Positions 30,579 to 38,431 of a stretch of DNA of 38,490 bases are shown one piece after another (the first letter of the stretch is position 1; each line of letters starts with the position of its first letter). Source of the stretch: DATCVR01 sp036566745. Its GTDB lineage: Bacteria > Actinomycetota > Actinomycetes > Jiangellales > Jiangellaceae. Both the position numbers and the translations under genes were made by a program. The notes below the pieces were generated by a model. The model did not search any database, was not told the DNA's origin, and was given only the letters and a program-made list of their open reading frames with translations. The stretch covers positions 1 through 38,490 of the forward strand of contig DATCVR010000017.1 of assembly GCA_036566745.1 (NCBI GenBank), given 5' to 3'.

Positions 30579-33326
30579 ATGAGTTCGCCCGCGGAACGCT
30601 ACGCCGCGGCGCGGCGTCGTCGGTCCGGTGAGGACGCGCTGAGCCGCTTCCGCACCGGTTACGGCTTTCAGCTCGACGACTTCCAGCTCCGCGCGTGCGA
30701 GAGCGTCGAAGCCGGGCGAGGGGTGCTGGTGGCCGCTCCCACGGGCTCCGGCAAGACGGTGGTGGGCGAGTTCGCGGTCCACCTCGCCCTCGAACAGGGC
30801 CGCAAGTGCTTCTACACCACACCGATCAAGGCGCTGTCCAACCAGAAGTACCACGACCTCGTGGCGCGCCACGGCGCCGGCGCGGTCGGCCTGCTCACCG
30901 GCGACAACACTGTCAACGGCGAGGCACCCGTGGTCGTCATGACCACCGAGGTGCTGCGCAACATGCTCTACGCCGGCTCGCCCACCCTCGACCGGCTCGG
31001 GTACGTCGTCATGGACGAGGTCCATTACCTCGCCGACCGGTTCCGCGGCGGGGTGTGGGAAGAGGTCATCATCAACCTCCCCGAGTCCGTCAGCGTGGTG
31101 TCACTGTCCGCCACGGTGTCCAACGCCGAGGAGTTCGGCGACTGGCTCACCGCCGTGCGGGGCGACACCGACGTCGTGGTCGAGGAGCGTCGCCCGGTGC
31201 CGCTGTGGCAGCACGTCATGGTCGGTTCGCGACTGCACGACCTGTTCGCCCAGGCCGGCTCCGGCGAGGCGGGCGTGCGGGTGGTCAACCCGTCGCTGGC
31301 CAGGCAGGCCCGCGACGACCACCGGTTCTCCCGCATCGGCGACCGCCGGCCCAGCCGTGGCGGGCGGCGTCCCCGGCCCCACAACGGCGCCTACACCCCC
31401 AGCCGGGTCGAGGTGGTCGAGAAGCTCGAGGCCGCCGACCTCCTGCCGGCCATCGTGTTCGTCTTCAGCCGGGCCGGCTGCGAGGCCGCGGTCGCGCAGT
31501 GCCTCGCGGCCGGGGTGCGTCTGACCACGCCCACCGAGCGCGGCGAGATCCGCACCCTGGTCGAGCTGCGGTGTGCCGAGATCCCCGACGACGACCTCCA
31601 CGTGCTCGGGTACCACGCCTGGCTCGACGGCCTCGAACGCGGCGTCGCGGCCCACCACGCCGGCATGCTGCCGACCTTCAAGGAGATCGTCGAGGAGCTG
31701 TTCGTCCGAGGGCTGGTGCGGGCCGTGTTCGCCACCGAGACCCTCGCGCTGGGGATCAACATGCCGGCCCGCTCCGTCGTCCTCGAACGCCTGGTGAAGT
31801 GGAACGGCGAGACCCACGCCGACGTCACGCCGGGGGAGTACACCCAGCTCACCGGCCGGGCCGGGCGCCGGGGCATCGACATCGAGGGCCACGCGGTGGT
31901 GCTCTGGCAGCCGGGCTTCGACCCCACCGCCGTGGCCGGGCTCGCCTCCACCCGCACCTATCCGCTGCGCTCGTCGTTCCGGCCGTCGTACAACATGGCG
32001 GTCAACCTCGTCGACCGGGTCGGGCGGGCGTCCGCGCGCGAGATCCTCGAGTCCTCGTTCGCCCAGTTCCAGGCCGACCGTGCCGTGGTCGGGCTGGCCC
32101 GCCAGCTCCACCGCGCCGAGGAGGGCCTCGAGGGCTACCGCGAGGCCATGAGCTGCCATCTGGGCGACTTCGAGGAGTACGCCGGCATCCGCCAGGCCAT
32201 CAAGGACCGCGAGACCGCCCTGGCCCGCGAGGGCACCGCACAACGCCGTGCCGCCTCCGCCGCGGCGCTCGAGAAGCTGCGCATCGGCGACGTCATCCGG
32301 GTGCCGTCCGGCAAGTTCGCCGGGCTGGCGCTGGTCCTCGACCCCGGGATGCCGGGCAACTCCGTCCACGGCGACGGCCCGCGGCCCACGGTCCTCACCG
32401 AGGGCCGCCAGGTCCGCAGGCTGTCGCTGGTCGACTTTCCGGTGGCGGTCGAGGCGCTGACCCGGATGCGGATCCCGCGCTCGTTCAATCCGAAGGTCGC
32501 CGCCGCGCGTCGCGACCTGGCCGCGGCTCTACGCGCCAAGGCGCCCGACTCGCACGCCGACCGCGCGCCGCGCAAGCAACGGGCCGCCGCGGCCGACGAC
32601 CCCGAGCTGATCGAGTTGCGCCGGCGGATGCGCGCGCACCCGTGCCACGGCTGCGCCGATCGTGAGGAGCACGCCCGCTGGGCCCAGCGATGGCTGCGGC
32701 TGCGGCGCGAGGCCGATCAGCTCTCGCACCGGGTCGACTCGCGCACCAATACCGTCGCCCGCCAGTTCGACCGGGTGTGTGCGGTCCTCGACGAGCTGGG
32801 CTACCTCGACGGCGACCAGGCCACCGACGACGGCCGCCGGCTGGCCCGGCTCTACGGCGAGCTCGACCTCGTCGCCGCCGAGTGCATCAAGAGCGGGATG
32901 TGGTCCGGCCTCGACCCGGCCGAGCTAGCCGCCTGTGTGTCGGCGCTGACCTTCGAGTCGCGTCAGCCCGACGACGCCGTGCCGCCCCGGCTGCCGCCCG
33001 GCCGGGTCCGCGACGTCCTGGCCGACATGGTGAAGCTGTGGGGCGACCTCGACGCGCTCGAGTCCGACCATCGACTCGACTTCCTGCGCGAGCCCGATCT
33101 CGGCTTCGCTCACACGGCGTGGCGCTGGGCCAGCGGCCATCGCCTCGAGGCGGTGCTCACCGATGCCGACCTCGCGGCGGGCGACTTCGTCCGTGCCGTC
33201 CGGCAGCTCCTCGACCTCCTCGACCAGGTGGCCGACGCGGCGGCCGGAACGCCGCTGCGCGAGACCGCGCGGCTCGCCTCGGGCGCGGTCCGGCGTGGTG
33301 TGGTCGCCTACGCGACGATGGCCTGA
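30579..33326 (+). CDS. helY: DEAD/DEAH-box helicase, Ski2/Mtr4-like (HelY)
   Basis: A 915-residue superfamily-2 helicase. Motif I is APTGSGKT (53-60), motif II is DEVH (146-149) and motif III is SATVSN. Also present are HHAGMLPTFKEIVEELFVRG, ATETLALGINMPARSVV and QLTGRAGRRGID (motif VI). The C-terminal part holds the DSHCT-like domain (YGELDLVAAECIKSGMWSGL) after the actinobacterial HPCHGCADREEH motif (CxxC with His), which may bind zinc. Its likely job is RNA or nucleic-acid unwinding. The ATG is preceded by a TAGCGT box six bases upstream and probably has no leader. Confidence 0.92.
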   Translation: MSSPAERYAAARRRRSGEDALSRFRTGYGFQLDDFQLRACESVEAGRGVLVAAPTGSGKTVVGEFAVHLALEQGRKCFYTTPIKALSNQKYHDLVARHGAGAVGLLTGDNTVNGEAPVVVMTTEVLRNMLYAGSPTLDRLGYVVMDEVHYLADRFRGGVWEEVIINLPESVSVVSLSATVSNAEEFGDWLTAVRGDTDVVVEERRPVPLWQHVMVGSRLHDLFAQAGSGEAGVRVVNPSLARQARDDHRFSRIGDRRPSRGGRRPRPHNGAYTPSRVEVVEKLEAADLLPAIVFVFSRAGCEAAVAQCLAAGVRLTTPTERGEIRTLVELRCAEIPDDDLHVLGYHAWLDGLERGVAAHHAGMLPTFKEIVEELFVRGLVRAVFATETLALGINMPARSVVLERLVKWNGETHADVTPGEYTQLTGRAGRRGIDIEGHAVVLWQPGFDPTAVAGLASTRTYPLRSSFRPSYNMAVNLVDRVGRASAREILESSFAQFQADRAVVGLARQLHRAEEGLEGYREAMSCHLGDFEEYAGIRQAIKDRETALAREGTAQRRAASAAALEKLRIGDVIRVPSGKFAGLALVLDPGMPGNSVHGDGPRPTVLTEGRQVRRLSLVDFPVAVEALTRMRIPRSFNPKVAAARRDLAAALRAKAPDSHADRAPRKQRAAAADDPELIELRRRMRAHPCHGCADREEHARWAQRWLRLRREADQLSHRVDSRTNTVARQFDRVCAVLDELGYLDGDQATDDGRRLARLYGELDLVAAECIKSGMWSGLDPAELAACVSALTFESRQPDDAVPPRLPPGRVRDVLADMVKLWGDLDALESDHRLDFLREPDLGFAHTAWRWASGHRLEAVLTDADLAAGDFVRAVRQLLDLLDQVADAAAGTPLRETARLASGAVRRGVVAYATMA

Positions 33327-33429
33327 CGCCGCGCCTCCCGAGCCCGCGCCGGCCGGTGTTCGCCCACAGCGGGTTCGCCGGCGGCGGAACGCCTGGCTGC
33401 GTCGCTCGGCCGGATGTGAGGGTGGGCCC

Positions 33430-34416
33430 ATGAGGCTTCTCGTGCTCGGAGGGACCGGATTCGTCGGCCGCGCGATCGTCGACGACGCGCTCGCCCGCGG
33501 CTGGCAGGTCACCACCTTCAACCGCGGCCGCGTCGACGAGGATCGCCCCGGCGTCGAGGCGCTACGCGGCGACCGGCTGGCCCCGGGCGGGCTCGACGTG
33601 TTGCGTGGACGCGAGTGGGATGCCGTGGTCGACACCTGGTCCGGTGCCCCGCGCGCCGTCCGGGACAGCGCGAACCTCCTGGCCGACGCTGCCGGCCACT
33701 ACGGATACGTCTCCACCCGGTCGGTCTATCAGGCTCCGCCGGTGGCGGATCTGACCGAGAGCGCGCCCCTCGTGGACGGGTCAGCCGACGCCGAGGAGGG
33801 CCCCTACGACCAGATGAAGGTCGGGGGCGAGCTGGCCGCCGTCCAGGCCTTCGGCGATCGCGCGCTGCTCGCCCGGGCCGGGCTCATCCTCGGCCCGTAC
33901 GAAGACATCGGGCGGCTGCCGTGGTGGTTGCTGCGAGCGGCACGCGGCGGACCGATGCTGGCTCCGGGCCCGGCCGTCCTGCCACTGCAGTACATCGACG
34001 CCCGCGACCTCGCGGCCTGGATGCTGAGCGCGGCCGAACAGGGCCGCTCGGGGGCGTACAACACGGTCAGCAGACGCGGTCACACCACGATGCGCGAGCT
34101 GCTCGACCGGGTCGTCGAAGTCACCGGAGGCGCGGCCGAGCTGCGGTGGACCGCGCCCGAGGTGGTGCTCGCGGCCGGCGTCGAGCCCTGGAACGACCTG
34201 CCGATCTGGATACCGCCGGGGCACCCGTACGCGTTCCTGCACAATGGCGACGTCTCGAAGGCGTCCGACGCCGGCCTGGTCTGTCGCCCGGTGGACGAGA
34301 CCGTCGCCGACACGTGGGCGTGGCTGCGAGGCCTCGACGGCGGCGCACCCCAGCGGGCCGACCGGTCGAAGGTCGGCCTCGACCCCGACGTCGAGGCCCG
34401 GCTCCTGGCCGGCTAG
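33430..34416 (+). CDS. NAD-dependent epimerase/dehydratase-like protein
   Basis: A 328-residue short-chain dehydrogenase-like protein of the atypical or extended class. The N-terminus MRLLVLGGTGFVGRAIVDDA is the Rossmann GGxGxxG loop. A YGYVSTRSVYQ segment and a later YDQMK (likely active-site Y-x3-K) follow, then LLARAGLILGPYEDIGRLPWW. The C-terminal region contains ELRWTAPEVVLAAGVEPWNDLPIWIPP. It is related to nucleotide-sugar epimerases, but the substrate is not predictable. ATG 33430 is preceded by GAGGG. Its TAG stop forms part of a CTAG shared with the opposite-strand gene. Confidence 0.85.
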   Translation: MRLLVLGGTGFVGRAIVDDALARGWQVTTFNRGRVDEDRPGVEALRGDRLAPGGLDVLRGREWDAVVDTWSGAPRAVRDSANLLADAAGHYGYVSTRSVYQAPPVADLTESAPLVDGSADAEEGPYDQMKVGGELAAVQAFGDRALLARAGLILGPYEDIGRLPWWLLRAARGGPMLAPGPAVLPLQYIDARDLAAWMLSAAEQGRSGAYNTVSRRGHTTMRELLDRVVEVTGGAAELRWTAPEVVLAAGVEPWNDLPIWIPPGHPYAFLHNGDVSKASDAGLVCRPVDETVADTWAWLRGLDGGAPQRADRSKVGLDPDVEARLLAG

Positions 34417-34994
34417 CGGAGCTGCGGGTAGGGGTACAGCTGGCCTGGCGGGTCTTCTCCGACGAGGCCGTCGACCGTCTCGCGGAGGAGGTCGGCGTGC
34501 CCCACGTGCCTGGCGTACTCCTCGGTCATGTCCACCAGGAGTCGTCTCAGGCTGAGGGGCTCCTCCGAGCTGTCGTGCACGTAGACGATCCGCCGGTCCA
34601 GGCCACCGTCGGACAGCGCCTCCGCGAGCGCGGCACGGGACCGGATCACCGTGTCGTGCCACAGCCGGTAGAGGTCGTCGGGGGAGTCGTGGGCCGCCGA
34701 GTGCCATGGCCAGTCGGCGTCGGTGTCCCAGTCCACGGTGTCCCACGGTGCGGACGGAGCTCGTCCGTGCACCATGGTCGAGAACTTGAACTCCTCGACG
34801 AACGACAGGTGCTTGACCAGCCCGCCCAACGTGATCGACGACGCACCGACCGTGGCCCCCAGGCCGCTCGCGTCCAGCCCGCCGACCTTCCACGCGAACG
34901 TGGCGCGCTGGCGCTCCAGCGAGCCCAGGAGGGTGGCGGACTCGTCCCCGGCAACGGGAGGCCCGATCAGGCCCGGTAGGTCCGCTTCGGTCAT
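34413..34994 (-). CDS. DinB-family protein (DUF664)
   Basis: A 193-residue four-helix-bundle protein. The family is metal-dependent, and some members are mycothiol-dependent S-transferases. Candidate metal ligands are the His in VKHLSFVEEF, and the HVGHADLLRE motif near the C-terminus. WKVGGLDASGLGA and SITLGGLVKH fit the DUF664 pattern. ATG 34994 follows TAGCGT by seven bases, indicating a leaderless message. A TTGACG -35 is found 18 bases upstream of that box. Its stop shares the CTAG tetranucleotide with the stop of the epimerase-like gene. Confidence 0.82.
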   Translation of the reverse strand: MTEADLPGLIGPPVAGDESATLLGSLERQRATFAWKVGGLDASGLGATVGASSITLGGLVKHLSFVEEFKFSTMVHGRAPSAPWDTVDWDTDADWPWHSAAHDSPDDLYRLWHDTVIRSRAALAEALSDGGLDRRIVYVHDSSEEPLSLRRLLVDMTEEYARHVGHADLLRETVDGLVGEDPPGQLYPYPQLR

Positions 34995-35001
34995 CGTGGT
35001 G

Positions 35002-35031
35002 ACGCTAGCGGCGGGCCGGAATGTCCGTCAA
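35002..35031 (-). promoter_or_regulatory. Promoter of the leaderless DinB-family gene
   Basis: On the minus strand: TTGACG (35031-35026), 18-bp spacer, TAGCGT (35007-35002), then seven bases to the ATG. This is the regular sigma-70 form, unlike the -35-less elements at mpa, pup, recB-like and helY. Confidence 0.6.
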
Positions 35032-35043
35032 CGATCACCGTGG

Positions 35044-35985
35044 TCAGGTGCGAGGGAGCTGCAGGGCGGTCAAGACCCGGTTGAGCGAGGAGTCGAGCCC
35101 CCACTGCGAGCCGAGCTCCACGAGCGCCTCCGGGTCGGCAGGCGCCACCGGCAGCGTGTCGTCGTAGGCCGGCAGCGGGACGTCGGTGCGCACGGCGACC
35201 ACCGTGGGCGCCACGGCGAGATACGGCCGGGCGTCGGCGATCTTGCGGCGCAGCGTGGGGGAGAGGTCGGCGTCGGGGTCGTCGAGCGCGGCCAGCAGCC
35301 CGTCGACGTCACCGAAACGCTCGACGAGGGTGGCCGCGGTCTTGTCACCCACACCGGCCACGCCGGGCAGGCCGTCGCTGGGGTCGCCACGCAACGTCGC
35401 GAACCCGGCATAGGACCGGCCCGGGATGCCGTACTTGGCCGTCACCGTCGACTCGTCCACCACCTCGTGCTTGCCCACGCCACGCGCGGTGTAGAGGATG
35501 CGCACCTCGCGGGAGTCGTCGACGAGCTGGAACAGGTCGCGGTCACCGGTGACGACGTCGACCGGGCCGGCGTCGGCGTCGGCGGTGGCCAGCGTGCCGA
35601 TGATGTCGTCGGCCTCGAACCCGGGCACGCCGATGTGGGCGATGCCGAGCGCGTCGAGCACCTCGACGATGATCGGCACCTGCGCCTGGAGCGCGGGCGG
35701 GATGACCTCGGTGTTGGTGGCGGCGTTCGCGAGCCGGTGGGCCTTGTACGACGGCAGCAGCTCGACCCGGAACGCCGGCCGCCAGTCGGCATCGAGGCAA
35801 GCCACCAGCCGCGACGGCGAGCGGTCGGTGACCAGCCGCGCGATGAAGTCCAGCAACCCGCGCACGGCGTTGATCGGCGTGCCGTCGGGAGCCGTGATGG
35901 TCTCGGGTACGCCGAAGAAGGCGCGGAAGTACAACGAGGCGGTGTCGAGCAGCATCAACCGGGTCACGAGGGATGAGCCTGCCAT
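35044..35985 (-). CDS. 5'-3' exonuclease (FEN/PolI N-terminal-like)
   Basis: A 313-residue stand-alone structure-specific nuclease. Metal-binding Asp motifs are LLDTASLYFRAFF, VACLDADWRPAFRVELLPSYKAHR, VPGFEADDIIGTLA and VVTGDRDLFQLV. The helix-3-turn-helix DNA-binding motif is DGLPGVAGVGDKTAATLVERFG. This resembles the N-terminal domain of DNA polymerase I and is likely to remove RNA primers or flaps. A homologue lies near helY in mycobacteria, so it belongs to the ancestral neighbourhood. Here its ATG is only eight bases after the stop of the unrecognised upstream gene, so it may be co-transcribed with it. Confidence 0.93.
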   Translation of the reverse strand: MAGSSLVTRLMLLDTASLYFRAFFGVPETITAPDGTPINAVRGLLDFIARLVTDRSPSRLVACLDADWRPAFRVELLPSYKAHRLANAATNTEVIPPALQAQVPIIVEVLDALGIAHIGVPGFEADDIIGTLATADADAGPVDVVTGDRDLFQLVDDSREVRILYTARGVGKHEVVDESTVTAKYGIPGRSYAGFATLRGDPSDGLPGVAGVGDKTAATLVERFGDVDGLLAALDDPDADLSPTLRRKIADARPYLAVAPTVVAVRTDVPLPAYDDTLPVAPADPEALVELGSQWGLDSSLNRVLTALQLPRT

Positions 35986-35993
35986 GGAACAGA

Positions 35994-37079
35994 TCAGAGC
36001 TGCATGACCAGCTCGAAGTTGAGGTCGATGAAGCGTTGGAGTTCCGCGGCTGCCGTGCGGGTGGCGGTGCTCGCGTCGTGCAGCTTCTCCCGGATCCTGC
36101 TGTACCGACGCCCACCACGACTCAGCGGCACGCTCGCTCCGGCGCTGGTCATCGACTCGGACGCCGTCGTGAGCTGCGCCAGCACAGTGGTGAGCTCCAC
36201 CTCGTTCGCGCGGAAGGCGGCTCGCACATCGTCGATCGTGTCGAGCCGGGGGATGTCCTCGAGCGTGGTCACGACGGTGCGGACGCCCTCCAGTGCCGCC
36301 GCGACCTCGCGCTGGACGCCGGTGACGTCTCGGTCGATCTCCTCCCATCGCTCGACCACGCTAGGGAAGCCTGCCTCTCGGGCCTTGGCCAGCGAATCCT
36401 TCGTCGCCTCGACCGCGCGGGTGACACACGTCTGGGCCAGGCCCAGGGTGGTGGCGAGATTCTGGCCGAGGTTCATCAGCTCGGTCACCGAGCTGATGGC
36501 CTGATGTGCCGCGACGCCGCTGGGGCGTGGTGCGAGCGCAGGCTCGGCGGCGTCCTCGTCGGCGGTGTCACGAATGAGCTGGTCCTGTTCCTGCAGGAGC
36601 TCGGCGAACTGGACCCGCGCTGCGATGAGGGCCTGCCGGGCACGCTCGCACCTGTCGAGGACGGAGCGTCCGACCCGGTTGTCCTCCAACCGGAATGACA
36701 GGGTACCGGCGATGTGGTCGAGGTCGCCCTGGCAGCTGTTCAGGTCGACGGCGAGCTCGTCCAGGCTGACCTTCGACCCGATCAGCCGGTCGAGAATCGT
36801 GTCGAGAAGCGCCTCTTCGGAGGCGCCCTTGATCGCCCGCTGCACCGTGTCGAGTGTGACGACCGCCATGTCGATCTTGCGACCGGCGCCGTGGATGCGC
36901 GGCTGGACCGCCACGAAGGTAGGGCTCAACACGCGGCCGAGGGGACCACGGGTGTCCTGAGCGGCCGCATCGTTCCGGCTGTCGACGACGCGGCCGACCA
37001 CGAGGAGGTGCTGGCCGGCCTCGGCGAGTGTGCGTGACACGTCGGTGCAGCGGCGCACCAGAGCCTCGACCACCGTCAT
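35994..37079 (-). CDS. Unrecognised helical protein (largest of a three-gene cluster)
   Basis: A 361-residue protein I do not recognise. It appears almost entirely helical with heptad-like spacing, no signal peptide and no clear membrane segment. A hydrophilic, Ala/Pro-rich linker lies near residues 173-190. Residues 144-162 read C-x2-A-x3-L-x2-A-R-x2-F-x3-L, a motif shared with the two upstream proteins. The second half is also helix-rich (SVTELMNLGQNLATTLGLAQ, VQREVAAALEGVRTVVTTLE). Its ATG overlaps the stop of the preceding gene (ATGA), and the exonuclease follows after eight bases. It may be a scaffold or secretion-related coiled coil, but no function can be assigned. Confidence 0.65.
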   Translation of the reverse strand: MTVVEALVRRCTDVSRTLAEAGQHLLVVGRVVDSRNDAAAQDTRGPLGRVLSPTFVAVQPRIHGAGRKIDMAVVTLDTVQRAIKGASEEALLDTILDRLIGSKVSLDELAVDLNSCQGDLDHIAGTLSFRLEDNRVGRSVLDRCERARQALIAARVQFAELLQEQDQLIRDTADEDAAEPALAPRPSGVAAHQAISSVTELMNLGQNLATTLGLAQTCVTRAVEATKDSLAKAREAGFPSVVERWEEIDRDVTGVQREVAAALEGVRTVVTTLEDIPRLDTIDDVRAAFRANEVELTTVLAQLTTASESMTSAGASVPLSRGGRRYSRIREKLHDASTATRTAAAELQRFIDLNFELVMQL

Positions 37080-37627
37080 GGCGACTCGTCGCCGACGTCC
37101 TCGACCGCGCGGAGGGTCAGCCGGTTCGCGACCAGGATGCGCTGGAGGTCGTCGTGAAGTCTCGGGACCTTCGGGGCCACGACTTTCAAGGCCTCGATGA
37201 GCCGGCGCCCGCTGAACTCCCCTTGGCCGCCGGCGTGCTGCAGTACCGCCTGAATGGGCCCCTGGGCCTCTGTCAACGTGGTGTGGGCCTTGTCGACCTC
37301 ACGGAGAATCGTGCCGAGGTCGACGTCGTTCTCGGCCAATGTCGCCAAGGCACTCTGCACGGTGTCCGACTGGGTGATCCCCTCGGCGGCATGTCCGACC
37401 GCCTGGAAGCCCGAGTTCACCAAGCTCAATGCGAGGAGAGCGGCGCCGATCGCCTTCCGCTGGACCTCGAGGCGGGCGGCCATTTCGTCGGTGCCGATCC
37501 TGCGCAGGTCGCGGATTCCCGCGGAGAAGTCGAGTTGGAGCTCGGAGAGCTGGAACGCCGTCTCCTGGATGCGCGGCGTCTGCTCTCGGCACAGCTCGGC
37601 GACGGCGAGCACTCCTCCAGCGGACAT
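37076..37627 (-). CDS. Unrecognised helical protein, paralogue-like to the next one
   Basis: A 183-residue protein of unknown function, probably all-alpha. The start MSAGGVLAVAELCR is favoured because GGAGAGGG lies upstream. A longer frame open from 37762 would add 45 Arg-rich residues with no ribosome site. Residues 114-129 read A-x3-L-x2-A-Q-x2-I-x3-L, and the tail has HDDL-x2-IL (158-165). Both features occur at almost the same positions in the 178-residue neighbour, so the two are likely ancient duplicates. It overlaps the larger protein gene by four bases. No enzymatic motif is visible. Confidence 0.6.
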   Translation of the reverse strand: MSAGGVLAVAELCREQTPRIQETAFQLSELQLDFSAGIRDLRRIGTDEMAARLEVQRKAIGAALLALSLVNSGFQAVGHAAEGITQSDTVQSALATLAENDVDLGTILREVDKAHTTLTEAQGPIQAVLQHAGGQGEFSGRRLIEALKVVAPKVPRLHDDLQRILVANRLTLRAVEDVGDESP

Positions 37628-37786
37628 GACCACCCTCTCCTGACGCACGTGCGGCGGGACCCTCGGCGACCGGCGACTGGATCTCTCAGCCGTGACGAGG
37701 ATGTAGGTGGTGGCCTGGCGCGCGTTGTGACGCCCGAGCCGCATCCAGGGCTCGCCCGGCACCGTGATCGCGACCCCGGCGGTCCG

Positions 37787-38323
37787 TCATACGTCGATCT
37801 CCTCGATCGCGGTGACCACGATGCCGTGCTGCGCCAGGATCTCGATGAGGTCGTCATGCACGTCGGTGGCGACGTGGAGGGCATTGTTCGTCTCGTCGAC
37901 CAGGCCGGATCCGCTGTCTCGGTGCTCGATGCGGGCGAGGATCGACACGAGGTTCCGGCGGGCCACCGCGAGCTCGTGGATCGCGGTGGCGCACTGTTCG
38001 ACGAGTCCGGTCAACCGCTCACCGATGGAGACCAGCTGGGCCGTCGCCTCACCCGTGGACGCCGCCCTCTTCACACGTTCGGCGGTGATGCCGAGCTGAC
38101 CAATGACGGCCCCGATGTTCCAGAAGCGCAGGTACGCCTGGGTGACCTGGGCGTACTCACCCTTGAGTGACTCGAACACACCGTCGATCCCGATGCGCTG
38201 CGCTGCCGCGATGGACCCCTCGAACACGCGCCGGAGTTCGCCGATCCTCGTGACCGTCTCGTTGATCTCTCGCTTGGCCTCCTCGCCATAGGCCACCACG
38301 GCGTATAGCGCCGATTCGGACAC
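37787..38323 (-). CDS. Unrecognised helical protein, first gene of the cluster
   Basis: A 178-residue protein of unknown function, mostly helical. The motif at residues 111-129 is C-x2-A-x3-L-x2-A-R-x2-L-x3-L, and the tail has HDDL-x2-IL (156-163), matching the second protein. The start GTG 38323 is favoured over a longer reading because AAGGGGG lies six bases upstream and the longer version would cross the arsR promoter. It heads the minus-strand cluster. Its promoter is not evident. The partner ArsR gene is divergent. No homologous family comes to mind. Confidence 0.6.
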   Translation of the reverse strand: MSESALYAVVAYGEEAKREINETVTRIGELRRVFEGSIAAAQRIGIDGVFESLKGEYAQVTQAYLRFWNIGAVIGQLGITAERVKRAASTGEATAQLVSIGERLTGLVEQCATAIHELAVARRNLVSILARIEHRDSGSGLVDETNNALHVATDVHDDLIEILAQHGIVVTAIEEIDV

Positions 38324-38395
38324 AGGAGCCCCCTTCGCAGATGTTGTGATGAGCGCGACCCCCGTGACCGGTCTACCGGGGTGAGGCTGCAACCC

Positions 38396-38425
38396 TTGAC
38401 ACGTGACCAAATGGTCACCTATAAC
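38396..38425 (+). promoter_or_regulatory. Near-consensus promoter of the arsR-like gene
   Basis: TTGACA (38396-38401), 18-bp spacer, TATAAC (38420-38425). Six bases separate the -10 box from GTG 38432, so the message is probably leaderless. Confidence 0.75.
38403..38418. promoter_or_regulatory. Operator in the arsR promoter spacer
   Basis: GTGACCA (38403-38409) and TGGTCAC (38412-38418) are perfect inverted arms around AA. They lie exactly between -35 and -10, which suits autorepression by the adjacent ArsR protein. Confidence 0.7.
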
Positions 38426-38431
38426 AGGGGA

